64,000 bases of DNA from Prorocentrum cordatum (Eukaryota; Sar; Dinophyceae; Prorocentrales; Prorocentraceae). Under the pieces are notes generated by a model. The model was not told where the DNA came from, did no database searches, and saw only the letters and a program-made list of their open reading frames with translations. Below are positions 41,613 through 51,599 of the stretch, in pieces. Where the stretch lies: NCBI GenBank assembly GCA_963575745.1, contig CAUYUJ010001338.1, positions 38,421-102,420 of the forward strand, given 5' to 3'. A program made the translations under genes and the position numbers. Within the stretch, counting starts at the first letter, position 1; each line of letters opens with the position of its first letter.

Positions 41613-43457
41613 GGGGTACTGGGGCTCATTTTCCCTGTGCTTTTAAAAGGGTTTCCGCGTCCTGGGCCTCGGAGGGCGCCGCCTCCGACCCCCCATGGGA
41701 GGAGGGGCGGCCGGGGAGGTCCAAAATAGTCCAGGAGGGCCTCCAGAGGCTCCCAAGACGGCCCAAGCGGGCCCCGAGTCGCCGAAAGACACCTCCAGGA
41801 CGCCCAAGATAGGCCCAAGACGGCCCGAGAGGCCCCCCAAGGCACTCCACGACGCTTCAAGACGCCTCTCCAGAGCGCTTCCAGAGGCCGAAATCTTCAA
41901 GTTTACAAAGGTTTTCGAACGATTTTGGCCTTCCAGCTTTTCGGCTGTCCGACGTTCCACGACGGCTCAATAGGCCCCCAAGAGCGCCCCAAGACGGCCC
42001 AAGAGGGCCCCAAGACGGCCCCAGAGTCGCCCAAGACAGCCCAACAGAGCCCCAAGACGGCCCCAAGATGCGCCCAAGAGGGGGACCACGACTCCAAAAT
42101 TCGACCCTCCCGCTTGAAGAGTGCCCCAGGAGGCCCCAAGGAGCCCCCAAGAGGCCCCAGGAGGCCCCCAAGAGGCACCCAGGAGGCCCAAACGAGGCCT
42201 AAAGAGGCCACAAAGCAGCCCGAGGAGGCCCCACAACGGTCCCAAAACGGCTACCGAGAAGCTGCGAAACTGCCTTCACGACGTCCCCGACAGGCCAACC
42301 ACGAGATCCAAACCAACACCCATGAGGCCTCTGACCCACCACCCAGGGCACGGTGGCGGGAGCAGTGACAGCACTTGTGCACAGCATGTTCCGGCGGGAG
42401 CCTTCCGGAACACGCTGCAGGAGGAGGAGGAAGATCAGGAGGAGAGAGAGCTGGAGTGGGAGGAGGAGGAGGAGGGGGACGAGGAGGAGGAAGAGGCCTC
42501 CCAGACAGCTCCAAGATAGCCGAAGAGGCTTCCAAGAGGGCCCTGGGCGGCCCACGAGGGCCCCAAGGCGGTGCCTGAGGCGCCCAAGACGGCCCGAGAG
42601 GGCCCCAAGACGGCCCCAAGAGAGGCCCAAGAAGGGAAACATGAACCGAGAATCCGAGCTTTCTACCCCGAGAGGTTCTCGGGAAGTCCCAGGAGGCCCC
42701 CAATCGGATCCAAGAGGCCCCCAAGAAGCTCCCGAGAGGGCCGACGAGGCTCCAAGAGATCTCCCAAGGTGGCCCCAAGAGGCACAACTCATTGTTTTAC
42801 GATTGGGCTTTGACGGTTTTTTTTTCGGCCTTTTGGCATCCCGATGCTCCAAGACGGCCCCAAAGGCTTCCAATACCGCTCCCATATAGAGGAAGAGGCC
42901 TCCAAGAGGGCCCCAAGACGGCCCGCGAGGGCCCCAAGACGGTGCTTGAGGCGCCCAAGACGGCCCGAGAGGGCCCCAAGAGCCCCAAGAGAGGCCCGAG
43001 AAGGGGAACGCGACCCAACAGCAGAGCGGTCCCCCCACAAGGCCCACAGGAGGCTGCAAGAGGCCCCAAAGTGGTCCGACGAGGACCCCAAAAGCTCCCC
43101 GAGGGCCCAAAAGGCCCCTGGGAGACGTCCAAGAGGCTTTCAAATAGCCCAAGAGTGCCCCAAATGCATCAAAACTGCTTCCAGGAGGCCCCCGGGAGGC
43201 TTCCGGATTGCCTCAATCTGGCCGCAGGTGGCCTCAAGTCGGGCCTCCACGCAGCCAAGACGGCCAATGACGGCTTCAGATTGCAGAGCCGATGCCCCCA
43301 AGGGACCCTCAGACGCCCCCCCAAGAGGCACCCAAGAGGTGCCTCCAACAGCCAGTTGACGAAGCATGCGGAACACCCCAGAAGCTCCTCAGATGCCGTC
43401 GCGCGCCTGTGCTTGATAGCGTTGTCCAAGATCGTCCAGCGCCCCCCCGGCCTGGGC
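41613..43457 (+). repeat. CCAAGANGGCCC array, unit 3 (long duplication copy 2)
   Basis: Same start (GTACTGGGGCTCATTTTCCC), same T-rich islands and same order as 39013-40819, offset 2,634-2,638 bp, with scattered substitutions and small indels. Confidence 0.85.
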
Positions 43458-43494
43458 TAGAACCTGAGCGCGCGCGAAGCGCGCGCGATGGTTC

Positions 43495-43496
<2 letters not shown>
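43458..43496 (+). repeat. GC palindrome H, copy 2
   Basis: Same 39-bp sequence as 40820-40858; its TTCTA end continues straight into (TA)n. Confidence 0.85.
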
Positions 43497-43579
<83 letters not shown>

Positions 43580-43630
43580 TGTATTATTACATATCTGTCC
43601 ATATACATATATATATATATATATAATATA

Positions 43631-43662
<32 letters not shown>
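43497..43662. repeat. (TA)n microsatellite
   Basis: Mostly perfect TA with a GATGTATTATTACATATCTG interruption near 43580. Not coding. Confidence 0.9.
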
Positions 43663-43665
<3 letters not shown>

Positions 43666-44300
43666 GGGGGCGAGGCCGGGGGCCCCAGGACAGGTGCCTC
43701 CACCCCCCATGGCGGGACGGGGGGGGGGCTGGAGCCTCCCTGGAGCAGCCCAGGCGGCCCAAGAGAGCCCCAAGAGCGCTCCGCGGCAGGCCCAGCAGGC
43801 TCCAAGAGGCCCAGGAGGGCGCCAAGACGTCCCCAAGATGCCCAAGATAAACCCAAGACGGCCAAAGAGGCCCCCAAGACGCTCCAAGAGGCCTCCCAGA
43901 GGCACCCCCAGAGGGCCCCAAGAGGCCAAATTCGTTTATTTTACGATGGTTTTGGACACATTTGTCTTTCCCGCCTTTTCAGCTTACCGACGCTCCACGA
44001 CGGCTCAAAGGCCCCCCGCGGACGCCCCAAGACGGCCCAAGAGGCCTCCAAGAGGGCCTCAAGATGGCTCTGGAGGGCCCCAAGGCGGCCCAAGACGCGC
44101 CCAAGACGGGCGAAGAGAGGCCCAAGACGGCCCCAAGAGGGCCCCAAGAGGGGAATCGCGAACCGGAAATTCGAGCCTCCCGCCTCCACAGGGCCCCGGG
44201 AGGCCCCAAAGGGGCCCCAAGAGGCCCCAGGAGACCCCCAAGAGGTACCCAGGAGGCCCAAACGAGGCTTCAAGAGGCTCCCAAACAGCCCCGAAGAACC
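43663..44300 (+). repeat. CCAAGANGGCCC array, unit 4
   Basis: Restarts with CTGGGGGCGAGGCCGGGGGC..CCCCCCATGGCGGG, exactly as at 38963 after that (TA)n. T-rich island at 43928-43990 (TTTATTTTACGATGGTTTTG). Then 10-12-bp units. Confidence 0.8.
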
Positions 44301-44640
44301 TCACAACGCACGGTGCGGACGAGCCGCACTTCGGACCGCCGCCGCCGCCGGTCCTAGAAAACGGCCTCCTCGACGCCATGCGCGCCGTGGCCCTCCTGCG
44401 GTGGCACCTCCCGCTCCGGGCCAGCGCAGAGGCCCTAGGATCCCAGAGAGAATTCTTCGTCGTCGGCGGCGTCGCCATCGTCGGCGTCGTCGTCGTCGAC
44501 GCCGTCCCCGCCCCGGTCGCCCCTCGGGACCGCGCTCGACCCTTCGACTTCTCGGCTCGCCTCCCGCCGATGTTCTTGTCGCCCTTCGACTTTCGGACGC
44601 TTCTCCCGGGGTCCTGGGTCCAGTGCTCCGGCCTCCCTCC
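44301..44640. other. GC-rich transition with (GTC)n
   Basis: 44453-44505 is (GTC)/(GGC) rich. No gene recognised. Confidence 0.45.
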
Positions 44641-45535
44641 CCTGATGGTCGTGCTGCGTTGGTGGGTGGTCCTGCTGCTGGTCGTCCTGGTGGTCGTCCC
44701 AGTGGTTCTGCTGGTGGTCGTGCTGGTGGGTGGTTGCGCTGGTGTTCGTGCTCGTGGTTCTGCTGGTGGTCGCGCTGGTGGTCGTGCTGGTGGTCATGCG
44801 GGTGGTCGTGCTGGCGGTCGTGCTGGTGGATGGTCGTGCTGGGGGTCGCGCTGGTGGTCGTGCTGGTGGTCTTGCTGGTGGTCTTGCTGGCGGTCGTGTG
44901 GTGGATGGTCACGCTGGTGGTCGCGCTGGCAGTCGGGATGGTGGTCGTGCTGGCGGGTGGTCGTGCTTGCGGGTGGTCGTGCAGGTGGCCGTGCTGGTGG
45001 GCATGCTCGTGGGTGGTCGTGCTGGTGGTCGTGATGGTGATCCCGCTGGTGGGTGAACGTGCGGGCGGTGGTGCTGCTGGTCGGGTTGTTTGTCGTGCAG
45101 GTCGTCGTGCCGGTGGTCGTGCTGGTGGTCATGCTTGTGGCCGTGCCGGCGGTCGTGCTGGTGGTCGTGCTGGTGGACGTGCTGGCGGTCGTCCTGCTGG
45201 GTGGTCGTGCCGGTGGTCGTGTTGGTGGGTGGTGGTGCTGGTAGTCGTATTGGTCGGTGGTCGTGCTGGTGGTCGCGCTGGTGGTCGCGCTTCTGGGTGG
45301 TCGTCCTGGTGGTCGTGCTGGTGGTCGTGCTAGAAGTCCTCCTGGTGGTGCTGATCGTGGTCGTGCTGGTGGGTGGTTGTGCTGGTGGTCGTGCTGGTGG
45401 TCTTGCTGCTGGCTTTGCTGGTGGCCGTGCCGGCCGTCGTCCCTGCTCGGTGGTCGTGCTGGTGGTCCTGTGGGTGGTTTTGCTGGCGGTCGTGCTGCTG
45501 ATTGTGCTGGTGGGTGGACGTGATGGTGGTCGACT
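44641..45535 (+). repeat. 12-bp minisatellite GGTCGTGCTGGT, forward part
   Basis: About 70 imperfect units. All frames open (Gly-Arg-Ala-Gly or Val-Val-Leu). Not a glycine-rich protein gene. Confidence 0.85.
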
Positions 45536-45765
45536 ACCCCGAGGAACGACCTGCCAGTACGACCACCAGCACGATCCCCCCCCCGGAGCAGCACGACCAC
45601 CACCAGCACGACCACCAGCACGAAGACCCAGAAGCACGACGATCCACATGACCACCAGCACGACCCCCCAGCAGCACGACCACCATCAGCACGACCACCA
45701 TCACGACCACCACCGCGACCGCCAGCACGACCACCACCAAGACCCCCCCGTTTCCCTCTCCCGGC
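45536..45765 (-). repeat. Same 12-bp minisatellite, inverted part
   Basis: Units change to ACCACCAGCACG, the reverse complement, with the switch at about 45536-45550 (GACTACCCCGAGGAACGACC). The two halves could form a long cruciform. Confidence 0.85.
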
Positions 45766-45789
45766 AGAGAGAGAGCCCCAAGAGGGCAT

Positions 45790-46420
45790 AGAATTTAGCA
45801 GAAATTTAAAAGAAAACACGTCGTTGTTGGAGAGCGCGTTCTGTCACATTTCTGTTACATTCCGGGCCCTCTTGGAGCCCTCTCGGGGCCCTCCTGGAGT
45901 CCTTCTGGGGCGCTGCGGGAGATGTTTCAGGGCTATCAGAGGCGCCCGAGTGAGCCCAGAATTTAACAGAAATTTAACAGAAACCACTTCGTTGTTGGAG
46001 AGTGCGTTCTGTTAAATTTCTGTTCAATTTCTGGCCCTCTTGGAGCCCTCTTGGAGCGCTCTTGGGGCCCTCCTGGGGCCTTGCGGGAGCCGTCTCAGGG
46101 CCCTGAGAGGCCCCCAAGAGGGCATATAATTCAACAGAATTTTAACAGAAACCACGTCGTTGTTGGAGAGCGCGTTCTGTTAAATTTCTGTGAAATTTCG
46201 GACCCTCTTGGAGCCCTCTTGGAGCGCTCTTGGTTCTCTCCTGGGGCCCTTGTGGGGCCCTGCGGGAGCCGTCTCACATCCCTGAGAGGTTCCCAAGAGG
46301 GCCTAGAATTTAACAGAACTTTAACAGAAACCATGTCATTGTTGGAGACCCCGTTCTGTCAAATTTCTGTCAAATCTTGGGCCCTCTTGGAGCGCTCTTG
46401 GAGCTCGGATAACTGGTACG
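45790..46420 (+). repeat. Four tandem foldback units (TTAACAGAA hairpins)
   Basis: Period about 168-180 bp. Each unit has a left arm of two AATTTAACAG copies plus AA, a ~24-base loop containing GTCGTTGTTGGAGAGCGCG, and a right arm complementary over about 23 bp (45960-45982 with 46007-46029, 22 of 23 paired). Outside the arms CCAAGAGGGC on the left faces GCCCTCTTGG on the right, extending the stem. Confidence 0.8.
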
Positions 46421-46469
46421 TTTGGACCCCGGGAGGGTGGACAGCAGGTTCCGGCGATACCCTTCCAGA

Positions 46470-46697
46470 GCACGCTGGAGGAGGAGGAAGATCAGGAGGA
46501 GGGTGAGCTGGAGTGGGAGGAGGAGGACGAGGAGGAGGAGGTGGATGAGGTGGTGAACGACGAGGACGAGCACGACGACGCTGGTGACGACGATGATGCA
46601 CGAACATGACGATGACGACGACGAAGACGGTGACGACGTCAACGATTATCGCGATTGCTTTGATGTTGATGATGGTGATGCTGTTGAGGGTGATGGC

Positions 46698-46749
<52 letters not shown>

Positions 46750-46935
46750 GTGATGGTGATGGTGATGGTGATGGTGATGGTGATGATGATGATGTGATGA
46801 TGATGATGACGACGACGACGACGACGGTCGGTAAAGACTTCAACAATTATTGCGACTGTTTTGATGTTGATAATGGTGATGATGTAGAGGGTGATGGCGA
46901 TGGTGATTGCGATGATGCGGGAGAAGGATCACGGG
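46470..46935. repeat. (GGA)n, (GAC)n and (GAT)n microsatellites
   Basis: GGA at 46477-46550, GAC/GAT mixtures at 46585-46640, (GAT)n at 46693-46805 and (GAC)n to 46828. Acidic (poly-Asp) frames here are artefacts. Confidence 0.9.
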
Positions 46936-47060
46936 GAGGTGGAGGCGAAGAGGAGCGAACAAGGCCAGGATACCCGTGCTCTTGATGTTTATGATGCTCC
47001 GACCGATCCGCCTGCCCCTCTTCTTTGCGACCTCGCATTCACAATCGGGGAAGTCCGCGC

Positions 47061-47099
47061 TAGAACCTAAGCGCGCGCGAAGCGCGCGCGTGGTTCTAG

Positions 47100-47127
<28 letters not shown>
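47061..47127 (+). repeat. GC palindrome H, copy 3, followed by (TA)n
   Basis: TAGAACC-TAA-GCGCGCGC, GAA, GCGCGCGC-GT-GGTTCTA (47061-47098), then (TA)n to 47127. Context 5' of it differs from copies 1 and 2. Confidence 0.85.
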
Positions 47128-47134
<7 letters not shown>

Positions 47135-47870
47135 CTCTTCCTATATTTGTATAAGCCCATGCGGGGGGAAAACCCGTCACCCCCCCCCCCAAACCGGACT
47201 CCCAGGATCTGGGGATTTGGGACCCTCCGGACGGGCCTCGAAGCGGTTCCCGGGCCTCGCAGGGCGTTTTGCCAAGCCTTCCCAGCACACTTAGGGCGAT
47301 CAGGGGGGTCATCGGAGACGTCCCAGGGACCCCCAAGACAGCACAAGAGCGCTCCAAGAGTGACCGACGTGACCTCAAGATGGCCCGAGAGGCCCCCAGG
47401 ACTGCCCCAAAGAGGCCTCCAAGAGCACTCCCAAGAAGGCCCCAACAGGCAAAAATGATTGATTTTCTGGTGGTTTTTGGTGACTTTTGGGGTTCTCCTC
47501 CTTTCGGCTTCCCGACGCTCCAAGACGGCGGTCTTCTGGGCGTCCGAAGCCGCCTGGGAGGCTCCAAAATCGCCCCACAACCATCCGAAAGGGCTTCCAG
47601 GCAGTCCAAGTGAGCCCCAAAACGGCACAACACGGGGCCAAGATGGCCCTCGGAGAGCCCCGTGACGGCCCAAGATGCCCCCAAGACACCCTCCGAAGCA
47701 TTCCATATCGTGACCCGGTCGTTCAGCGAGACCGCGGTTGGAGGCAGGGTGGCCCGAGGAAGCCCCCAGAGGCCCCCAGAATACGCCCAGGAGGCCTCCA
47801 GAAGGCCTTAAGGAAGCCTCAAACAAATTTTGTGAGACCCCCAGAGGCTCTCCAAGGAGGAGCCTCCGCA
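47128..47870 (+). repeat. CCAAGANGGCCC array, unit 5
   Basis: After the (TA)n, about 170 bp of unrelated sequence, then GGCCCAAGATGCCCCCAAGA-type units, with a T-rich island at 47450-47515 (TGGTGGTTTTTGGTGACTTT). Confidence 0.75.
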
Positions 47871-48245
47871 AAAAAGAGCTGAGGAGGATGGGGAGAATGC
47901 GCAGGGTATGGCGAACATGAGGAAAAAGAAGCATGGAGGAAGGATAACGAATAACATTATTATAGCGGCGATGCCGGAAAAGGCAAGTTATCGCTAAATT
48001 GTCGGCTTGGCCTTCCTGCTATTCCACCTGCATACCAAGCTTCAAGGACCAAGGTGCATGGCGCGAAGCGCCACTGCAGTCTTATTCATACATATATATG
48101 TGTATATCGTGAGAAGTCTCCAACGGGAGCCCTTGTCGTCCGTGGCTGGCATTGTGTACAGAACGCTTCCCCTCTACCTCCCCATTGTATGGGTGGGTGT
48201 ACGCTGCGGCAGCAGCAAGCGGCGGGTGTTGTGGCTCCGCGCTCT
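47871..48245. other. Gene-free stretch
   Basis: AT-richer; nothing recognised beyond a short CATATATATGTGTATAT. Confidence 0.4.
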
Positions 48246-48475
48246 GGCTCCGTGCGTGCTGTGGCTCCGGGTGTTCCCGGTGTCCCGGGTGCTCCAGGTG
48301 CTCCGGGTACTCTGGGCGTTATCCGGATGTCCCGGGTGTTCCGGGTGTCCCGGCGTGTGCTGGGTGTCCCGGGTGCTCCAGGAGCTCCGGGTGTCTCGGG
48401 TGTCCCGGGTGTCCCGGGTGTCCCTAGGCTGGTGCTCTGGGTGTACCGGGATCCCGGGTGTCCCGGACTGAGGCC
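48246..48475 (+). repeat. GGTGTCCCG minisatellite, second array
   Basis: Nine-base units like those at 37645-37895, followed by TIR element M sequence. Confidence 0.75.
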
Positions 48476-48640
48476 GGAGAGGAGACTCTCCTCGAAGCCG
48501 GTCCTTGGGAAAAGGTCGGGACTTCCGGGGGCCGAGTGCCGAACAAACCGGGACATGGGTCCCGGGGAAGGGGTCGAGGCCTCCTGGGGCCAACGCTGCG
48601 CAAACAAACAATCAGGACGTCGGGGGTCTGGGGGAGAGGT
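48476..48640 (+). repeat. TIR element M fragments (two half copies)
   Basis: GAAGCCGGTCCTTGGGAAAA and, further on, GGGACATGGGTCCCGGGGAA..GGGTCGAGGCCTCCTGGGG, ending CAGGACGTCGGGGGTCTGGG. Confidence 0.5.
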
Positions 48641-48725
48641 GGAGCCCCCGCGGCCCCGCCGCGCAGCGGAGCCCAGCGCCTCCGCCGACTCTCGTGGATC
48701 TTGGCGTCGCAAGGGCTCCGCAGCG

Positions 48726-48965
48726 GGCGACGTCGCCCTGCCCTGGGCGCCGGGGCCGTCGCAGATCGATCGGGCTGGGAAAGGGGCGCAGAGGTGGCAG
48801 GAGAGGAAAGAGTTCACGGACACAAAGAGTCGTCGACTCCCGCGGAAGTATGCAAAGCACGGAAAGTGGAGGGGAAGGCGCCCTCAAGAAGATGTGGAAA
48901 AGTATGGGGAGTCCTCGGAGTGCCGCGTCTGCTTATTTGTGTTGTGTGTGTGTCCTTGGGGCCCG
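48726..48965 (+). repeat. Families B and C adjacent, copy 3
   Basis: GTCGCAGATCGATCGGGCTG (B), then GGACACAAAGAGTCGTCGAC, AAAAGTATGGGGAGTCCT and TTATTTGTGTTGTGTGTGTG (C). The order B-C equals that at 9421-9880, so B and C are probably parts of one longer repeat. Confidence 0.6.
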
Positions 48966-49082
48966 TCGGGAGGGTGGGCCTCCAGGGCTCGACGAGGGAC
49001 GGCCGAGGCGCGCCCGCTCAGGGTCCACGTCAGGGAGGGGGCCTCCTCGAGGTTCGAGCATCGGCGCTGGAGCGCCCCTGTC

Positions 49083-49289
49083 GGGGGCAACGATAGGGGG
49101 GATAGGCATAGGGGGGGATGCATCGACCCCCAATCGCCCATTTATCGCCGATAGGGGCCCAATAGCCCCAACCTGCCCAGGAATGTGCGGATTCACTATC
49201 GGAGGCCTATCGGCGATCTATCGGCGATGTATCGCCGATTCCAGGTCGATGCATCCCCCCTATGCCAGTCCCCCCCATACCGTTGCCCC
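49083..49289. mobile_element. Foldback MITE G, copy 1
   Basis: Left arm GGGGGCAACGATAGGGGGGA... (49083-49128) and right arm ...CCCCATACCGTTGCCCC (49244-49289) are inverted repeats of about 45 bp. The centre contains repeated ATCGCCGAT/ATCGGCGAT. Copy 2 is at 55717-55924. Confidence 0.75.
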
Positions 49290-49341
49290 TAACCCTGGCG
49301 CTGAAGAAAAGCGGCATAAAACACTACCTTTTGACGGTGCG

Positions 49342-49425
49342 CGCGGAGTTCTTGGATCTGCGCTGGAACCCGCAGGCGCGCGCCAGGAGCGGGGGCGCTC
49401 CAGCGCAGATCCAAGAAATCCGCGC
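49342..49425. repeat. 27-bp inverted repeat
   Basis: GCGCGGAGTTCTTGGATCTG.. at 49342-49368 pairs with ..CAGATCCAAGAAATCCGCGC at 49399-49425 with one mismatch. Confidence 0.7.
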
Positions 49426-49545
49426 GGACCTCCCAAAGTTTACGCCGACCCTGGCGCGCTCCGCACGCCAGGAGGGGGGGGAGGGCCCAGCGCCGATGCA
49501 GAAAACCTGCGCGAGACTCCGAGAGTTGATCTGCCTGTTGATATG

Positions 49546-49755
49546 CTGTGCGGTTGTTCTTCTTCGGCCCCCTGCCTTCGTCGCTGAGCTGCTGGTCGGC
49601 CCCCAGGGTGCAGCACGCGTCTCCCCGCTCCAGCGCGGGACTCCGAGAGTTTGTGTGCCTGTGCGGTTGTTCTTCTTCGCCCCCCTGCTTTCGTCGTTGA
49701 GCTGCTGGTCGGCTCCCAGGGTGTAGCACGCGTCTCCCCGCTCCAGCGCTCGCAG
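49546..49755 (+). repeat. Two-copy ~117-bp tandem repeat before OLA1 exon c
   Basis: GTGCGGTTGTTCTTCTTCG..GCTGAGCTGCTGGTCGG..ACGCGTCTCCCCGCTCCAGC at 49548 and again at 49665, a recent tandem duplication ending about 40 bp before the acceptor. Confidence 0.75.
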
Positions 49756-49791
49756 CCGCGCCCGCTCGGGCGGTGCCCCGCGGGCCAGCAG

Positions 49792-49833
49792 GTGCAGGAC
49801 GGCGACGTGATCTTCTACAAGATCGGCAAGTGA
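49792..49833 (+). CDS. OLA1: OLA1 last exon c: C-terminal strand and stop
   Basis: 13 residues, VQDGDVIFYKIGK, then TGA at 49831-49833. It matches the family end (consensus like VQDGDIIFFKFN) and follows exon b without gap: KNYE then VQDGD. Acceptor GGCCAGCAG is followed by G. The family often continues with FKFN..; here the protein ends KIGK. A (TCC)n run starts 20 bp after the stop. Confidence 0.9.
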   Translation: MQDGDVIFYKIGK

Positions 49834-50225
49834 GAATCCCTCCTCTTTCCTCCTCCTCCTCCTCCTCGTTCCTCCTCCTCCTCCTCCTCCTCCTCCTCCT
49901 CCTCCTCGTTCTTTTGCCTCTGCCTCACCTCCTCCTCCTCCTCCTCCTCCTCCTCCTCCTCCTCATCATCATCATCATCATCCTCATCCTCATCCTCATC
50001 CTCATCCTTCTCTCCTCCACTTCCTCATTATGCAGGATGTTCTCACGTTATCATGTGCCCTCCCCTTCCCTCCTTCTCCTCCGCCTCGTTATAATCCTCC
50101 TCCTCATCATCTTCATCCTCCTCCTCTTCCTCCTCCTCCTCCTCCTCACCTCCTCATTCTCCTCTTCCTCCTCATCCTTCTCCTCCTCCTCTTCCTCCTC
50201 CTACTCATTATCCTCCGCGTTCCCC
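49834..50225. repeat. (TCC)n/(TCA)n tracts with block D, copy 2
   Basis: TCC runs at 49845-49912 and 49930-49960, (ATC)n near 49963-49982, block D at 50008-50100, then further TCC. This would be OLA1 3' UTR or downstream sequence. Confidence 0.8.
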
Positions 50226-50629
50226 CCGAATATGGTGACGTAAACTCGGCCAGACTCTGCAGAACACTACCGCTGCGTGGGAGCTGCAATGGCTGGTCGA
50301 TAGGTGCAGTGTGAGTCCTCTGGCTGGGCAGCGGATCGTTCGGTGGTGAAAAGAGAACTGAATAATACATCGGCAAGTGAGAAGCCCCCAGTTCTGTTCT
50401 GGCCAATGATTATCAGATCGTGTGGGAAGAGCGAGCCTAACCGGAATTGGCTGGGGGTTCTTGCTTGGAGGGTCGGACAGCCTGGGCTAGAGGGCCGGTT
50501 GGGGTTGGCCAGAGGGCTGGCTAGGGTAGTTCATCGATCGGTAGTTCTTTCCATGGCATATCGTATTGCTGAGTCTACTTTCGGACGCGTTGCTCTGGCA
50601 CTTGCACTCGTAAACCCTCCTCAGTTGCA
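50226..50629. other. Gene-free stretch
   Basis: CCGAATATGGTGACGTAAAC (50226) resembles CTGAATATGGCGACGTTAAC at 34312; otherwise nothing. Confidence 0.4.
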
Positions 50630-50690
50630 GTGGAGGAGGAGGAAAAGGAGGAGGAGGAAAAGGAGGAGGAGGAGGAGGAGGAGGAACCGA
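50630..50690. repeat. (GGA)n microsatellite
   Basis: GGA/GGAAAA units. Confidence 0.85.
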
Positions 50691-51599
50691 CGCCCCTTGC
50701 TGTCGAAGTGGCGGGAGGCGCCTGTCAGGCATCGGAAGGTGTACACAGGCCTCTAACCATTCTGTGCTCTTGCAATACACGAGGTATGGAAAAGGCCTTG
50801 CGGCCGGTGCCGCCGACACTTCTGGGGGACGGCGACGACGACGGCGGCGACAACGACGACATTGACGCTCCGCAGCCCTTCCTGGGGCTCTCTTGGGAGC
50901 CTCTTGGGCTCAAGACCCCTCCCCCCGCCTCTCTCCTGTGGACAAGGGGGCCGCCACCCCCCCTCCTTCCTCCCACCCACCCCCCCTGGAGGCACCCTTC
51001 TCACTCTTATCTGCTGATGCGCACTGCTGGGTATTTTTCCACATGCCTCCAAGAGGCCTCAGATCCGCTTCGAGGCGGCTCCAAGTGACCACGGAGCTTC
51101 GGAGTCCCCCAAGAGACCCCCCAACAGAGCACGGCTCCCGAGACCCCCCACACACACGCAGGACTCCCTCACAGAACATCCCTCGGGACCCCCCAGGTGA
51201 CCGCGCCCCTTCCCAGCAGGGAACGGATCAAAAGGAAGGGGGCTCCCTTCGAATCAATTACGACGCTGTTTGATTTCCTTTTGGCTGGGCCCCTTGCGGA
51301 GGAGGGCCCAGGGAAGGGGGGGAGCGGAGAAGGCGACGACGGCGACGGCAGAAACGGAAAAACGTGTTAAACACGCCGAAAGGGCCGGCGGACTCGAAGC
51401 GGTTCTCCTTATGTTTGAAAGAGCGCGTTTTGTGGTCGGACACACACCCCCTGGATGGAGGGGGGGGTTCGAACCCCCCCTCCCCCCCCTGCTTCCCCTC
51501 TCTTCGGGCCGGCGCTTGCGTCGGCGGCGGCTGGCGGCGGCTGGCGGGGACGTCGATTTCCTTTTCTGGGCCGGCGTCCGCGCCTGCGGCGGCGGGCGG
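50691..51599. other. Gene-free GC-rich stretch
   Basis: Short CTCTTGGGAGCCTCTTGGG and CCTCCAAGAGGCC pieces of the array family near 50890 and 51045. A GGAGGGGGGGGTTCGAACCC palindrome is near 51460. No gene recognised. Confidence 0.45.

Larger units (their letters stand above)
37124..49791 (+). other. OLA1 intron (12,668 bp) of structured repeats
   Basis: GC donor, GGCCAGCAG acceptor, phase 0. Contains no large retroelement; instead tandem hairpins, CCAAGANG arrays, palindromes, minisatellites and small inverted-repeat elements. Confidence 0.75.

Noticed and set aside
39013-44300. Long Pro/Lys/Thr/Ala-rich ORFs (GPKTAQEGPKTAPE style)
   Set aside because: They follow the 10-12-bp array; frames change with each indel between the duplicated copies, showing no selection on protein.
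44641-45535. Glycine/arginine/alanine-rich protein in the 12-bp minisatellite
   Set aside because: 12 bp is divisible by 3, so every frame is open; no start context, domain or codon bias supports a gene.
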